Of a stretch of DNA of 32,913 nucleotides, positions 24,362-32,913 are shown one piece after another. The stretch lies in contig CALHLE010000082.1 of assembly GCA_938034415.1 (NCBI GenBank), forward strand, positions 1 through 32,913, written 5' to 3'. The notes below the pieces were generated by a model. That model ran no database searches, had not been told where the DNA came from, and saw only the letters and a list, made by a program, of their open reading frames with translations. Position 1 is the first letter of the stretch. Every line of letters starts with the position of its first letter. The position numbers and the translations under genes were made by a program. This stretch comes from an uncultured Anaerolineae bacterium (GTDB taxonomy: Bacteria; Chloroflexota; Anaerolineae; J036; Brachytrichaceae).

Positions 24362-26194
24362 ATGAAATTCGCCCGGTCGTTCGTCCTTGTGTGCGCCTTG
24401 CTCCTCGCCCTCATTTCATCGCTCGCCGCCAAGCCGCAAACAGCGCGCGCCGAAGTGCCGATCCTGGAGACCAACGCGCCGGGCGGCGACTACGGCCTAT
24501 TCGAGGGCGGCCAATATGTGCCGGAGCCGTGGTTCATGTGGTTCGTGCTGGGCGAGCTGTCATCGGCCGACGACGTGGACATGGCCAAATTCGACTACCA
24601 GGCCGGCGATCGCTTCAAGGCCGAAATCTTCATCCCAGGCCACGCGGCGCTGCGCGAGTTCAACCCCCGCCTGGCGCTGATCGGCCCCGGCCTGCCCCGG
24701 CCGCACGAGCCGCTGCCGTTCGAGATTCCGGAGGGCATGGGGGCGATCGTCGCCGCCAGCGATGGCACATTCGACTATTTCGACATCTTCACCCAGATGG
24801 TGTACTTCCCGCGCGCCAAGATCGAAGTGATCATGCCGCAGACCGGCCGCTACTACGTCGCGGTATGGGGCGAGCCGGTGGGCATAGCGCGCTACGCCCT
24901 CGACATCGGCATCATGGAAAACTTCGCCCCGCACGTGCTGGTGCGCTATCCGATCAACTGGTGGGAGGTGCGCGACTACCTGCAGTGGGGGCATTGGCCG
25001 GCCCTGCTGATCCCGCCGCTGGTCGCTGCAGCGCTGATCTGGCTGATGCGCCGACTGGCCCGGCGCCGGCCGATCCGCCAATACGAGCAGATCACGTTTG
25101 CCATCGCACTGGTCGGCCTGACGGCGACGTTCATCTTGCTGGTGGCGCAACAGACGACCGGCTACGGCCCACAACTGGCGATCACCTTCTCGATTGCCGG
25201 CGTGATCGCGCTGGCGCTGGCCGGCTCGGTCGTGTGGGGCGCTTACATCCTCACGCCGCTGCGCGAGCGCCTCAACCTGCGCGAGTTCGCCGGCGACGAC
25301 CAATTCGTCTGGGTCAACGGCTACGCCATCCACTACACCGACGACGGGCCGCACAGCGCGCCGGCCGTCGTCCTGATCCACGGCTTTGCGTCGTCGGTCT
25401 TCACCTGGCGCGGCGTCAAAGCGGCTCTGCTCGCAGCCGGCTACCGCGTGATCGCCGTGGACCAACTGGGCAGCGGCGCGTCGGCCCGCCCGGCCGAGCC
25501 GATCTATACCACGCAGACACAAGCCGAGCTGGTCTTGGGCCTGCTGGACGCGCTGGGCATACGGCAGGCGAACTTCGTCGGGCACTCGTTCGGCGGGCGC
25601 GTCGCCATGCAGATCGCCATCTTCGCGCCGGAGCGCGCGCAGTCGTTGGTTGCGTTGGCGCCGGAGGCTTTCGCCACCGACCGGCCCGGCATCGCCCGCT
25701 GGGTGCGCCTGCCTATCCTCGGCTATGTGCTGGCTTTCTACTCCACGTCGCCCTGGCTGGTGCGGTTGGGCCTGCGCCTCGTCTCGGCCAAGCGCGGCTG
25801 GATCACCGACGCCGTGGTGAAAGGTTATGCCGCTCCGCTCCACGTGCGCGGTTCGGCGCTGGCGCAGGTGTGGCAGGCGCGCTCGCCCAAAGACGGCGCC
25901 CGACCAGTGCCGCACAACCTCGATGCCATCACGGCGCCTACCCTGCTGTTGTGGGGCGAGCGCGATCCGGTCTTCCCCGCCGCCGACGGCGCCAGGCTCG
26001 CGCAGATCCTGCCCAACGCTCGGCTGCAGGTGCTTGAAGGCATCGGCCACATCGTCCACGAGGAATCCCCCGAAGCCACCCAGCGCGCCATCCTGGACTT
26101 CCTCGAACGCTCGGCGAAAACCCAATCCAGCTTCGGCTGCCCGGCGCACCATCGCGAACGCATCGCCGAAGGATCGTCGCCCTCAGACGCTTGA
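24362..26194 (+). CDS. Membrane protein fused to an alpha/beta hydrolase
   Basis: The 610-aa protein has a signal peptide or anchor (1-31), an extracytoplasmic beta-like domain of about 170 residues (FEGGQYVPEPW ... YYVAVWGEPVGIARYALDIG), three membrane helices (about 215-232, 245-263 and 272-296) and a C-terminal alpha/beta hydrolase (about 320-595). The hydrolase has the oxyanion-type HGFASS, the nucleophile elbow GHSFGG (Ser409), Asp535 in GERDPVF and His563 in GIGHIVHEE, a complete Ser-Asp-His triad. With a cleaved signal and three helices the hydrolase would face the cytoplasm; an uncleaved anchor would give four crossings and the opposite side. The substrate is unknown, with an ester or lipid likely from the fold. 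The 148-bp gap upstream has a GATAAT box (24336-24341) as a possible promoter. Confidence 0.85.
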   Translation: MKFARSFVLVCALLLALISSLAAKPQTARAEVPILETNAPGGDYGLFEGGQYVPEPWFMWFVLGELSSADDVDMAKFDYQAGDRFKAEIFIPGHAALREFNPRLALIGPGLPRPHEPLPFEIPEGMGAIVAASDGTFDYFDIFTQMVYFPRAKIEVIMPQTGRYYVAVWGEPVGIARYALDIGIMENFAPHVLVRYPINWWEVRDYLQWGHWPALLIPPLVAAALIWLMRRLARRRPIRQYEQITFAIALVGLTATFILLVAQQTTGYGPQLAITFSIAGVIALALAGSVVWGAYILTPLRERLNLREFAGDDQFVWVNGYAIHYTDDGPHSAPAVVLIHGFASSVFTWRGVKAALLAAGYRVIAVDQLGSGASARPAEPIYTTQTQAELVLGLLDALGIRQANFVGHSFGGRVAMQIAIFAPERAQSLVALAPEAFATDRPGIARWVRLPILGYVLAFYSTSPWLVRLGLRLVSAKRGWITDAVVKGYAAPLHVRGSALAQVWQARSPKDGARPVPHNLDAITAPTLLLWGERDPVFPAADGARLAQILPNARLQVLEGIGHIVHEESPEATQRAILDFLERSAKTQSSFGCPAHHRERIAEGSSPSDA

Positions 26195-26422
26195 CCCGAT
26201 GCAAGCCAGGAGCAGCGCCAACCACTCCCCTGCCCCGCGTGTGAGGAGGCGGGGGCCTCACCATATCCGGCCTTCCCAGCACGCAGGGGTATTTCTGGCG
26301 CGGGGCAGTCGCAACAGATGAGGGATAGGCGCAGGCAATGCCCGCACCTGCCCATATCTTGCCCCTGAAGAAAAGCACGCCCTGTCGCGTCGGTTGCGCC
26401 GCGCGCCAGCAGCGAGACATCG
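26195..26422. other. Structured GC-rich intergenic region between convergent genes
   Basis: No gene was found. Two mutually exclusive hairpins share bases: CCCCGC/GCGGGG (26233-26238 with 26249-26254) and GTGAGG/CCTCAC (26241-26246 with 26256-26261). A wider 10-bp inverted repeat, CTGCCCCGCG/CGCGGGGCAG (26230-26239 with 26299-26308), encloses them. It may act as a convergent terminator or be a copy of a REP-like repeat. No T-tract is seen. Confidence 0.5.
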
Positions 26423-27397
26423 TTAGTCGGCGGCGACGACCGCCAATCCGCCAAGGTCGCCCTCGCACTGCAGGGCAGAAGCGATCGCCCAGGCGAAGCT
26501 GCCGCGCGCCGTTGCACCGTAGAGCCAAGTAGTGTCGGCGTTGCGCCCGACGGCGTTGAACTTTGCGCCGGGGCGCAGTTGACCGAGCAGCCGGGCGGCG
26601 CGATCCGGGCCGGCGCGCAGGTTCAGCGCCCGATCGATCGCGACGACGCAAGCCAGCGGCTCAGCCGGCGACTCGGTCGCCGCGATGGTAGGGGCGGAGG
26701 ACGCCGTCTCGGGTGTCGGCATCACCGTAGCCGGCGCGGTTGCTTCGGGCGCAGGGGCAGGCGGCGCCTCGGTCACGGTCGGCTCAGGCGTCTGCGTCGC
26801 AACCGGCGTGGGCGTCTGCGTCGCTGCGGCGGCGACGGCTGCCGGCGTCGGTGTGGCCGTCTTCGCGCCGGCCACCAGCGCGGGCAGCGTGACCGTTGGG
26901 CGAGGGGTGAGCAACACGTCCGGCTCGGTGGGCCGCAAGTCCTCAACCGGCGCGCTGCAACCCAACGCGCCGGTTGGGATCCAGCCAAAAGCGACCTCGC
27001 GGTTCCAGATGAGGATCCACTGCCCGTTTGTCGTCCGACCGTAGGCGGTGACGATGTCGCGCGACTGCAGCGAGGCGGTGACCCGGGCGACATCCGCCGG
27101 CTCTAGGCGCATGGGCAACTCGGCGCGCACGATACAACGCGCAAAGACCATCGGCGGCAGCGGCGTCGCCGTCGGTTCAGCCGGGGTCGGCGAAGCCGCT
27201 TCAGTCGGCGAGGAAGCTAAAGGCACCGCAGCGCTCGGAACTGCCGCCTGAGTCGCCGTCGCGCGCGTGGCAACTGCCGTCAGAATCCTGCTGGTCGCTT
27301 CACTCGACAGATTGGCACCTCTGCCCGATGCGCAAGCGGCGAGGATCAGCGCCGCCAGGCAGGTCAGCCCGGCGAGATTGGCGAGCCGCGTTCGCAT
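26423..27397 (-). CDS. Lipoprotein with SH3-like domains joined by a Pro/Thr linker
   Basis: The roughly 324-aa protein has a lipoprotein signal (MRTRLANLAGLTCLAALILAAC, lipobox LAAC) and an Ala/Thr/Pro spacer. An SH3b-like domain follows (about 85-155: CIVRAELPMRLEPAD, DIVTAYGRTTNGQWILIW, FGWIPTGALGC). A long Pro/Thr/Ala linker comes next (about 165-245), then a second SH3b domain (about 255-315: CVVAIDRALNLRAGPD, GAKFNAVGRNADTTWLYG, AWAIASALQC). Each domain has a pair of Cys that could form a disulfide. SH3b domains bind cell-wall peptides or other extracytoplasmic ligands, and no enzyme domain is present. The ATG at 27397 has GGAAG nearby and gives a normal lipoprotein signal. An ATG at 27421 in the same frame lies six bases from a -10 box and could be a leaderless start. 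Confidence 0.85.
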   Translation of the reverse strand: MRTRLANLAGLTCLAALILAACASGRGANLSSEATSRILTAVATRATATQAAVPSAAVPLASSPTEAASPTPAEPTATPLPPMVFARCIVRAELPMRLEPADVARVTASLQSRDIVTAYGRTTNGQWILIWNREVAFGWIPTGALGCSAPVEDLRPTEPDVLLTPRPTVTLPALVAGAKTATPTPAAVAAAATQTPTPVATQTPEPTVTEAPPAPAPEATAPATVMPTPETASSAPTIAATESPAEPLACVVAIDRALNLRAGPDRAARLLGQLRPGAKFNAVGRNADTTWLYGATARGSFAWAIASALQCEGDLGGLAVVAAD

Positions 27398-27427
27398 CTC
27401 TTGCTTCCAAAGATTGGACATTCAGAC

Positions 27428-27456
27428 ATTGTAAGGCGTGTCGCGCGACGCGCAAA
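27428..27456 (-). promoter_or_regulatory. Probable promoter of the SH3 lipoprotein gene
   Basis: On the minus strand TTTGCG (27456-27451) and TACAAT (27433-27428) are 17 bp apart. The -10 box ends six bases before an in-frame ATG at 27421, so transcription would begin on or near that codon. A perfect 10-bp palindrome, GTCGCGCGAC (27440-27449), lies between the two boxes and could hold an operator. Confidence 0.4.
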
Positions 27457-27589
27457 CGGCGGCGCACCAATGAACCGCTAGTGACGCTCCAACGTCGCTC
27501 TGACGCGCAGATTTATGATGACGTGACGAGATTGAAACTTTTACGGCGAGCGCGATTGCGTCCGCCGTTTCGTTAGAAAGGAAGGCGTC

Positions 27590-30169
<2,580 letters not shown>

Positions 30170-30220
30170 CGTGCGGGCGATGCCTGCGCAAAGAAATCCA
30201 TCCGCGACGAAAGGATGTGT

Positions 30221-30226
30221 TAAAAT
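30221..30226 (+). promoter_or_regulatory. -10 box of the tRNA-His gene
   Basis: TAAAAT at 30221-30226 lies 14 bases upstream of the tRNA, the right distance for a short 5' leader later removed by RNase P. No good -35 box is seen. It is 51 bp after the clpB stop, so clpB read-through could also feed the tRNA. Confidence 0.4.
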
Positions 30227-30240
30227 CTTCGCTGCAGTGT

Positions 30241-30316
30241 GGTGCCTATAGCTCAATGGCAGAGCGCCTGACTGTGGCTCAGGAGGTTGAGGGTTCGAGA
30301 CCGTCTAGGCACCCCA
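30241..30316 (+). tRNA. tRNA-His (anticodon GTG)
   Basis: The cloverleaf is complete. The acceptor stem is GTGCCTA/TAGGCAC (30242-30248 with 30306-30312), the D stem GCTC/GAGC, and the anticodon stem CCTGA/TCAGG with loop CTGTGGC (30272-30278, anticodon GTG at 30274-30276). The T arm has a TTCGAGA loop. The histidine-specific extra G at position -1 (30241) faces discriminator C73 (30313), and CCA is encoded (30314-30316). The T stem (GAGGG with CCGTC) has one G-G mismatch in the middle. Confidence 0.97.
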
Positions 30317-30318
30317 TA

Positions 30319-30364
30319 GAAACGCCTGCCCTTCACGGCGCTGTGCCGGAACGGCAGGCGTTTC
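30319..30364 (+). terminator. Hairpin terminator after tRNA-His
   Basis: GAAACGCCTGCC (30319-30330) and GGCAGGCGTTTC (30353-30364) form a perfect 12-bp stem three bases after the tRNA end. The 22-nt loop contains a further CGGC/GCCG pair. The plus strand ends in GTTTC without a long T-tract. The symmetric stem could also stop transcription from the convergent L,D-transpeptidase gene. Confidence 0.7.
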
Positions 30365-30451
30365 GCCGTTCGCGCACCTGCGAAAGAAAGCCTTCTCGCA
30401 AGAGCGGACGCCACATGGCGCGCCCGCAAGCGGCTCATCGCAATCGTGCGT

Positions 30452-31498
30452 TTAGACCACAAACACCGGCGTGGCCGTCGGATCCTGCGTGCGAATCTCG
30501 ACCACGTCATAGGGCTGCGCCGGCGTCGTCCAGCGCCACACCCACAACGCCACCGGCGCCGGCACATTGACGCAGCCGTGGCTGCGCCGCCGGCCAAAGT
30601 CGTTGTGCCAATAGGCGCCGTGAATGGCAATCGCGCTCCACGTAAAGTAGCTTGGGAAGGGCACGCCGGGAAGGTCATAGTAATCCGCGCCCGTCCCGCC
30701 GATCATGCGCGACGTGGCGCGCTTGCGGATGATGCGGTATCGGCCTCTAGGCGTTTGAAAGGGGCCGAAGCCGGTCGCCGTGCGCGAGACGAGCAACGGC
30801 GTCTCACCCTCATACGCCGTCATGAGCTGCTTTTTCAGGTCAATGACGATGCGCTTGTCTTCGGCGTCTGGCGAGAGTGGAGTGAGCTCATCGGGGTCAA
30901 AGCGCCGAATGTGCGCGGCGGGCACATAAGGCCCGGGGCTAAAGGTCACCCCATCCTGTAGGCGATACCACCATTCGCCCGTCGCGTCCTGGGCAGCCGC
31001 GATGACGCGAAAGACGCTGGTGTAATACAAGCGCGCAAACCGCCGCGCGTTGGGATCCGGCGCGACGCGCGCATCGCTAAACGGCACAGTGATCTCGCCC
31101 CAGAACTTCTCTGCGGCGCGCATCGGCTCCGGCGGATTCTTGACGTCGTTCACCGGCTGCACCCAGGATGAATATACGTAGCCTTCGTCGGTCTTGTACC
31201 AAATGTCGTTGTGGGACATCTCGGCGTCGCCGGTCACCTGGGCATAGAGCCGCAACACCTCGTCGCGCTTGGCCGAGCGGATCAGCCGCGCGCGCGTCTG
31301 CGGCGCGGCGCGGATGTCCACCTTCCAATTGGCCACGCGCCCCAGCGGCGCCGGCGGCGCGTCCGGCTCTGGTTCATTTTCGATTTCCAAGTCCATCCGA
31401 TGGGCGAACAGATGCGTGAGGTGGGTCAAAGGCAGCGCGGCCATGGCCGCAGCCACGCTGCCGGTCAGCTTCAGCAGTTGGCGACGTGAAATGAGCAT
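30452..31498 (-). CDS. L,D-transpeptidase (YkuD) with SH3 domains and Tat-like signal
   Basis: The 348-aa protein has a twin-Arg signal (ISRRQLLKLTG) followed by a hydrophobic segment, then two SH3-like regions (about 60-117 and 144-202). The YkuD catalytic domain (about 213-338) carries His293 in IHGAYW and the hallmark SHGCVN with Cys309. The enzyme makes 3-3 cross-links in peptidoglycan or attaches proteins to it, through a Cys acyl-enzyme outside the membrane; the SH3 regions probably bind wall peptides. The ATG at 31498 lies 13 bp past the PIG-L gene stop. A promoter (TTGACT, 17 bp, TAGTAT) in the end of that gene leaves only about four bases of leader. Confidence 0.92.
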   Translation of the reverse strand: MLISRRQLLKLTGSVAAAMAALPLTHLTHLFAHRMDLEIENEPEPDAPPAPLGRVANWKVDIRAAPQTRARLIRSAKRDEVLRLYAQVTGDAEMSHNDIWYKTDEGYVYSSWVQPVNDVKNPPEPMRAAEKFWGEITVPFSDARVAPDPNARRFARLYYTSVFRVIAAAQDATGEWWYRLQDGVTFSPGPYVPAAHIRRFDPDELTPLSPDAEDKRIVIDLKKQLMTAYEGETPLLVSRTATGFGPFQTPRGRYRIIRKRATSRMIGGTGADYYDLPGVPFPSYFTWSAIAIHGAYWHNDFGRRRSHGCVNVPAPVALWVWRWTTPAQPYDVVEIRTQDPTATPVFVV

Positions 31499-31508
31499 CG
31501 CTCACACT

Positions 31509-31537
31509 ATACTACTTATCCGCGCCGGTCGAGTCAA
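31509..31537 (-). promoter_or_regulatory. Internal promoter for the L,D-transpeptidase gene
   Basis: On the minus strand TTGACT (31537-31532) and TAGTAT (31514-31509) are exactly 17 bp apart, a good housekeeping-sigma match inside the last codons of the PIG-L gene. The predicted start is near 31502, about four bases from the ATG at 31498, so the mRNA would be almost leaderless. Confidence 0.5.
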
Positions 31538-32267
31538 CGACGAACCAGTAACGTTCACCACCCGCTCGCCATACGTAGTTGCGCACGCGCTCCGGCATCG
31601 CCGCCGCCGACCCAAACACGGCGGGCAATTGCGACGCATAGCACGCGATGGCGCGAATGCGCGCGTCCACTTCGCGCGCGGTTAACGCAACCCGCTCAAA
31701 GGCGCATCCCCGTGGTGGGTCGAATCGCTCCAATTTGTCCGCGTAGGGGAAGTCTTCATAGTAGCGGATGGCAGATCGGCCGGCCAGCGATTCGACGGCG
31801 CGGCGGACGATGACGTGGTCAACATGCCCGCCGATGGCCAACGGGCCATAGACCCACGTCGCAGCCCGAACGAGCGGCGCCAGCGCTGCCTGCGCCTGGG
31901 GAAGCTGAACCTGCCAATCGCGAGGATGAACCGCGCCGCCGATGAAGTCATTGGTATTGGTGTAGAGCGGCGCGCCGTGTGCGTCCCGGCGATAAATGGC
32001 GTCGAGCAAGTTGAGGTGTATCGGCGTCGCTCCTAACAGGCGACAGGCGCACACATCTTCGGCGCGTCGGCCTTGGTAGGGACGGTCGCCGAGCTGCCAT
32101 TGCCGATGTTCATGTTGCGCCGCTTCCGACAACGGCCAATCCGCCGGCTGATCCGCCGTGCACACGGTCGCGATGGCGACCGACTGACCGGCAGACGCGA
32201 GGCGATAAACCAGCCCGCCACAGGACAAGGCGACATCGTCGAGGTGCGGCGCGACAAAGAGGATCAC
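31512..32267 (-). CDS. PIG-L / LmbE family deacetylase
   Basis: The 251-aa protein starts FVAPHLDDVALSCGG (PHLDD at residues 7-11), the zinc-binding motif of LmbE/PIG-L proteins, and has the downstream GGHVDHVIVRRAV motif (His-x-x-His at about 148-151). These zinc enzymes remove acetyl groups from N-acetylglucosamine-type sugars, such as GlcNAc-inositol in mycothiol or GPI pathways or bacillithiol precursors. The substrate here is unknown. The protein has no signal peptide. The start codon is GTG at 32267 with no ribosome site; a GATAAC box lies five bases upstream, so a leaderless mRNA is possible. It sits between two L,D-transpeptidase genes, which suggests a role in envelope glycan metabolism. 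Confidence 0.9.
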   Translation of the reverse strand: MILFVAPHLDDVALSCGGLVYRLASAGQSVAIATVCTADQPADWPLSEAAQHEHRQWQLGDRPYQGRRAEDVCACRLLGATPIHLNLLDAIYRRDAHGAPLYTNTNDFIGGAVHPRDWQVQLPQAQAALAPLVRAATWVYGPLAIGGHVDHVIVRRAVESLAGRSAIRYYEDFPYADKLERFDPPRGCAFERVALTAREVDARIRAIACYASQLPAVFGSAAAMPERVRNYVWRAGGERYWFVVDSTGADK

Positions 32268-32288
32268 CGGTTGTTATCAGGGCCGGAT

Positions 32289-32326
32289 GACGACCGGCGC
32301 GCCGACGCGCCAATTCGCCGGTCGTC
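32289..32326. repeat. 11-bp inverted repeat between the second L,D-transpeptidase and PIG-L genes
   Basis: GACGACCGGCG (32289-32299) and CGCCGGTCGTC (32316-32326) form a perfect stem with a 16-nt loop. It lies 21 bp upstream of the PIG-L start codon and downstream of the 32460 stop. A terminator or attenuator is possible, but there is no T-tract. The rest of the 192-bp gap shows no gene. Confidence 0.5.
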
Positions 32327-32459
32327 CATTGCGCGAGGGCATGGCCGGCGCAGCAGGATATGCACTCCCACCGATCGGCGACGCGACCCGAATGCTGAGC
32401 GTTGGCCGGATAAACTTTGCCATAATCGCCGAACATGACGACCGACGCCGCAATACTCC

Positions 32460-32913
32460 TTACCGCCGAATATACACAGGCGTGCCCAGCGGCGCCCAGC
32501 GATACAGCGCGGCTGCGTCGTCGGTATTGGCGACTATGCACCCGAACGACGCTGGATAGCCGACCGGCCACCGCACCAAAGCGCCGTTCTTGAGCATCGG
32601 CATCGCATGAATGCCGTTCTCGATTCTCCCGACAGTATAGATGCCCATCCAATACGGCATGCGCAGTTGCCACACATTCGACCAAGCCTCAGGTATCTTG
32701 CTCTGCACGCGGAAGTTGCCCTGGCGCGTGCCGCGCTTCGGCTCGCCGCTGCTGATGAGGAAGGTCATGACTACGTCGCCGTCCTCGTATGCCCACAGCC
32801 GCTGCCGGCTGATGCTGACGAAGATCTCGCGCCCGCGCCCCTTGATGATCCTGTCGCCGGGGGTGCGCTGCGCGGCAAAGGCTGCGCTTGCCGGAGCAGC
32901 CAACACGCCGAGG
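32460..32913 (-). CDS. L,D-transpeptidase, variant active site, N-terminus cut by window edge
   Basis: The frame is open to the right edge. The visible 150 residues begin in the end of a signal peptide (LAAPASAAFA), followed by the YkuD domain: IFVSISRQRLWAYEDGDVV, SSGEPKRGTRQGNFRV, MPYWMGIY, IHAMP. The active-site segment reads ASFGCIVAN, so the His of the usual SHGC is Phe, while the Cys and the upstream IHAMP His remain. The domain also has the typical C-terminal LGTPVYIRR. It probably forms or edits 3-3 peptidoglycan cross-links. There is no SH3 domain, unlike the 30452 enzyme. The start codon is outside the window; a GTG at 32906 lies inside the signal peptide and is not the true start. 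Confidence 0.88.
   Translation of the reverse strand, partial: LGVLAAPASAAFAAQRTPGDRIIKGRGREIFVSISRQRLWAYEDGDVVMTFLISSGEPKRGTRQGNFRVQSKIPEAWSNVWQLRMPYWMGIYTVGRIENGIHAMPMLKNGALVRWPVGYPASFGCIVANTDDAAALYRWAPLGTPVYIRR

Noticed and set aside
24391-26152. Long open frames on both strands (548 and 530 codons) over the membrane/hydrolase gene
   Set aside because: The real frame has a signal peptide, membrane helices and an intact catalytic triad. The other frames are Arg/Ala/Gly/Asp-rich with no domain.
27422-27589. CIRCE (HrcA) or similar heat-shock operator before clpB
   Set aside because: No TTAGCACTC/GAGTGCTAA-type repeat is present. The TTGAAA at 27532 lacks a matching -10.

Overview
The window is a 32.9-kb stretch of GC-rich bacterial chromosome carrying about 25 protein genes, one tRNA gene and several structured intergenic sites. 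I see no phage, plasmid, insertion sequence, rRNA or CRISPR. The mix of genes suggests a member of the Chloroflexota, probably Anaerolineae or a close relative. The signs are lipoproteins and secreted proteins with long Pro/Thr/Ala linkers, a very large von Willebrand A (VWA) membrane protein, SH3-bearing L,D-transpeptidases, and several genes without a Shine-Dalgarno site but with a -10 box almost touching the start codon. This assignment is inference from gene content, not from a marker comparison.

Layout. 1-3971 (minus): most of a giant secreted beta-helix/Ig-repeat surface protein whose C-terminus lies beyond the left edge. 4352-7735 (minus): a compact sulfur operon. In transcription order it encodes a small rhodanese, a metallo-beta-lactamase/double-rhodanese persulfide dioxygenase-like enzyme, a TauE/SafE exporter, a rhodanese lipoprotein, and a small unknown helical protein. 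A divergent LysR-type regulator (7843-8826) faces it across a perfect palindromic T-N11-A box. 8866-12846 (minus): a two-subunit Tat-exported xanthine-oxidase-family molybdoenzyme, then a His-rich polytopic membrane protein. 13153-15745 (minus): an M20 metallopeptidase and HemW, with a small two-TM protein divergent from HemW. 16047-18684 (minus): a polyprenyl-phosphate sugar-1-phosphate transferase and a large GNAT-like protein with overlapping ends.

18711-26194 (plus): the rpsF-ssb pair (rpsR absent), a membrane-anchored SurA/parvulin-like isomerase, a 978-aa double-VWA protein and a membrane/alpha-beta-hydrolase fusion. 26423-27397 (minus): an SH3-like lipoprotein. 27590-30169 (plus): clpB, then tRNA-His (GTG) with a strong hairpin terminator. 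30452-32913 (minus): L,D-transpeptidase, PIG-L deacetylase and a second L,D-transpeptidase cut by the right edge, forming an envelope cluster.

Themes. Much of the window serves the cell envelope and extracytoplasmic space: surface protein, exopolysaccharide priming, extracytoplasmic folding, peptidoglycan cross-linking and exported redox enzymes. The most interesting units are the sulfur operon with four rhodanese domains and its LysR switch, the FAD-less exported molybdoenzyme beside a possible haem membrane protein, the membrane-fused hydrolase, and an unusual mini-ORF leader in front of rpsF.
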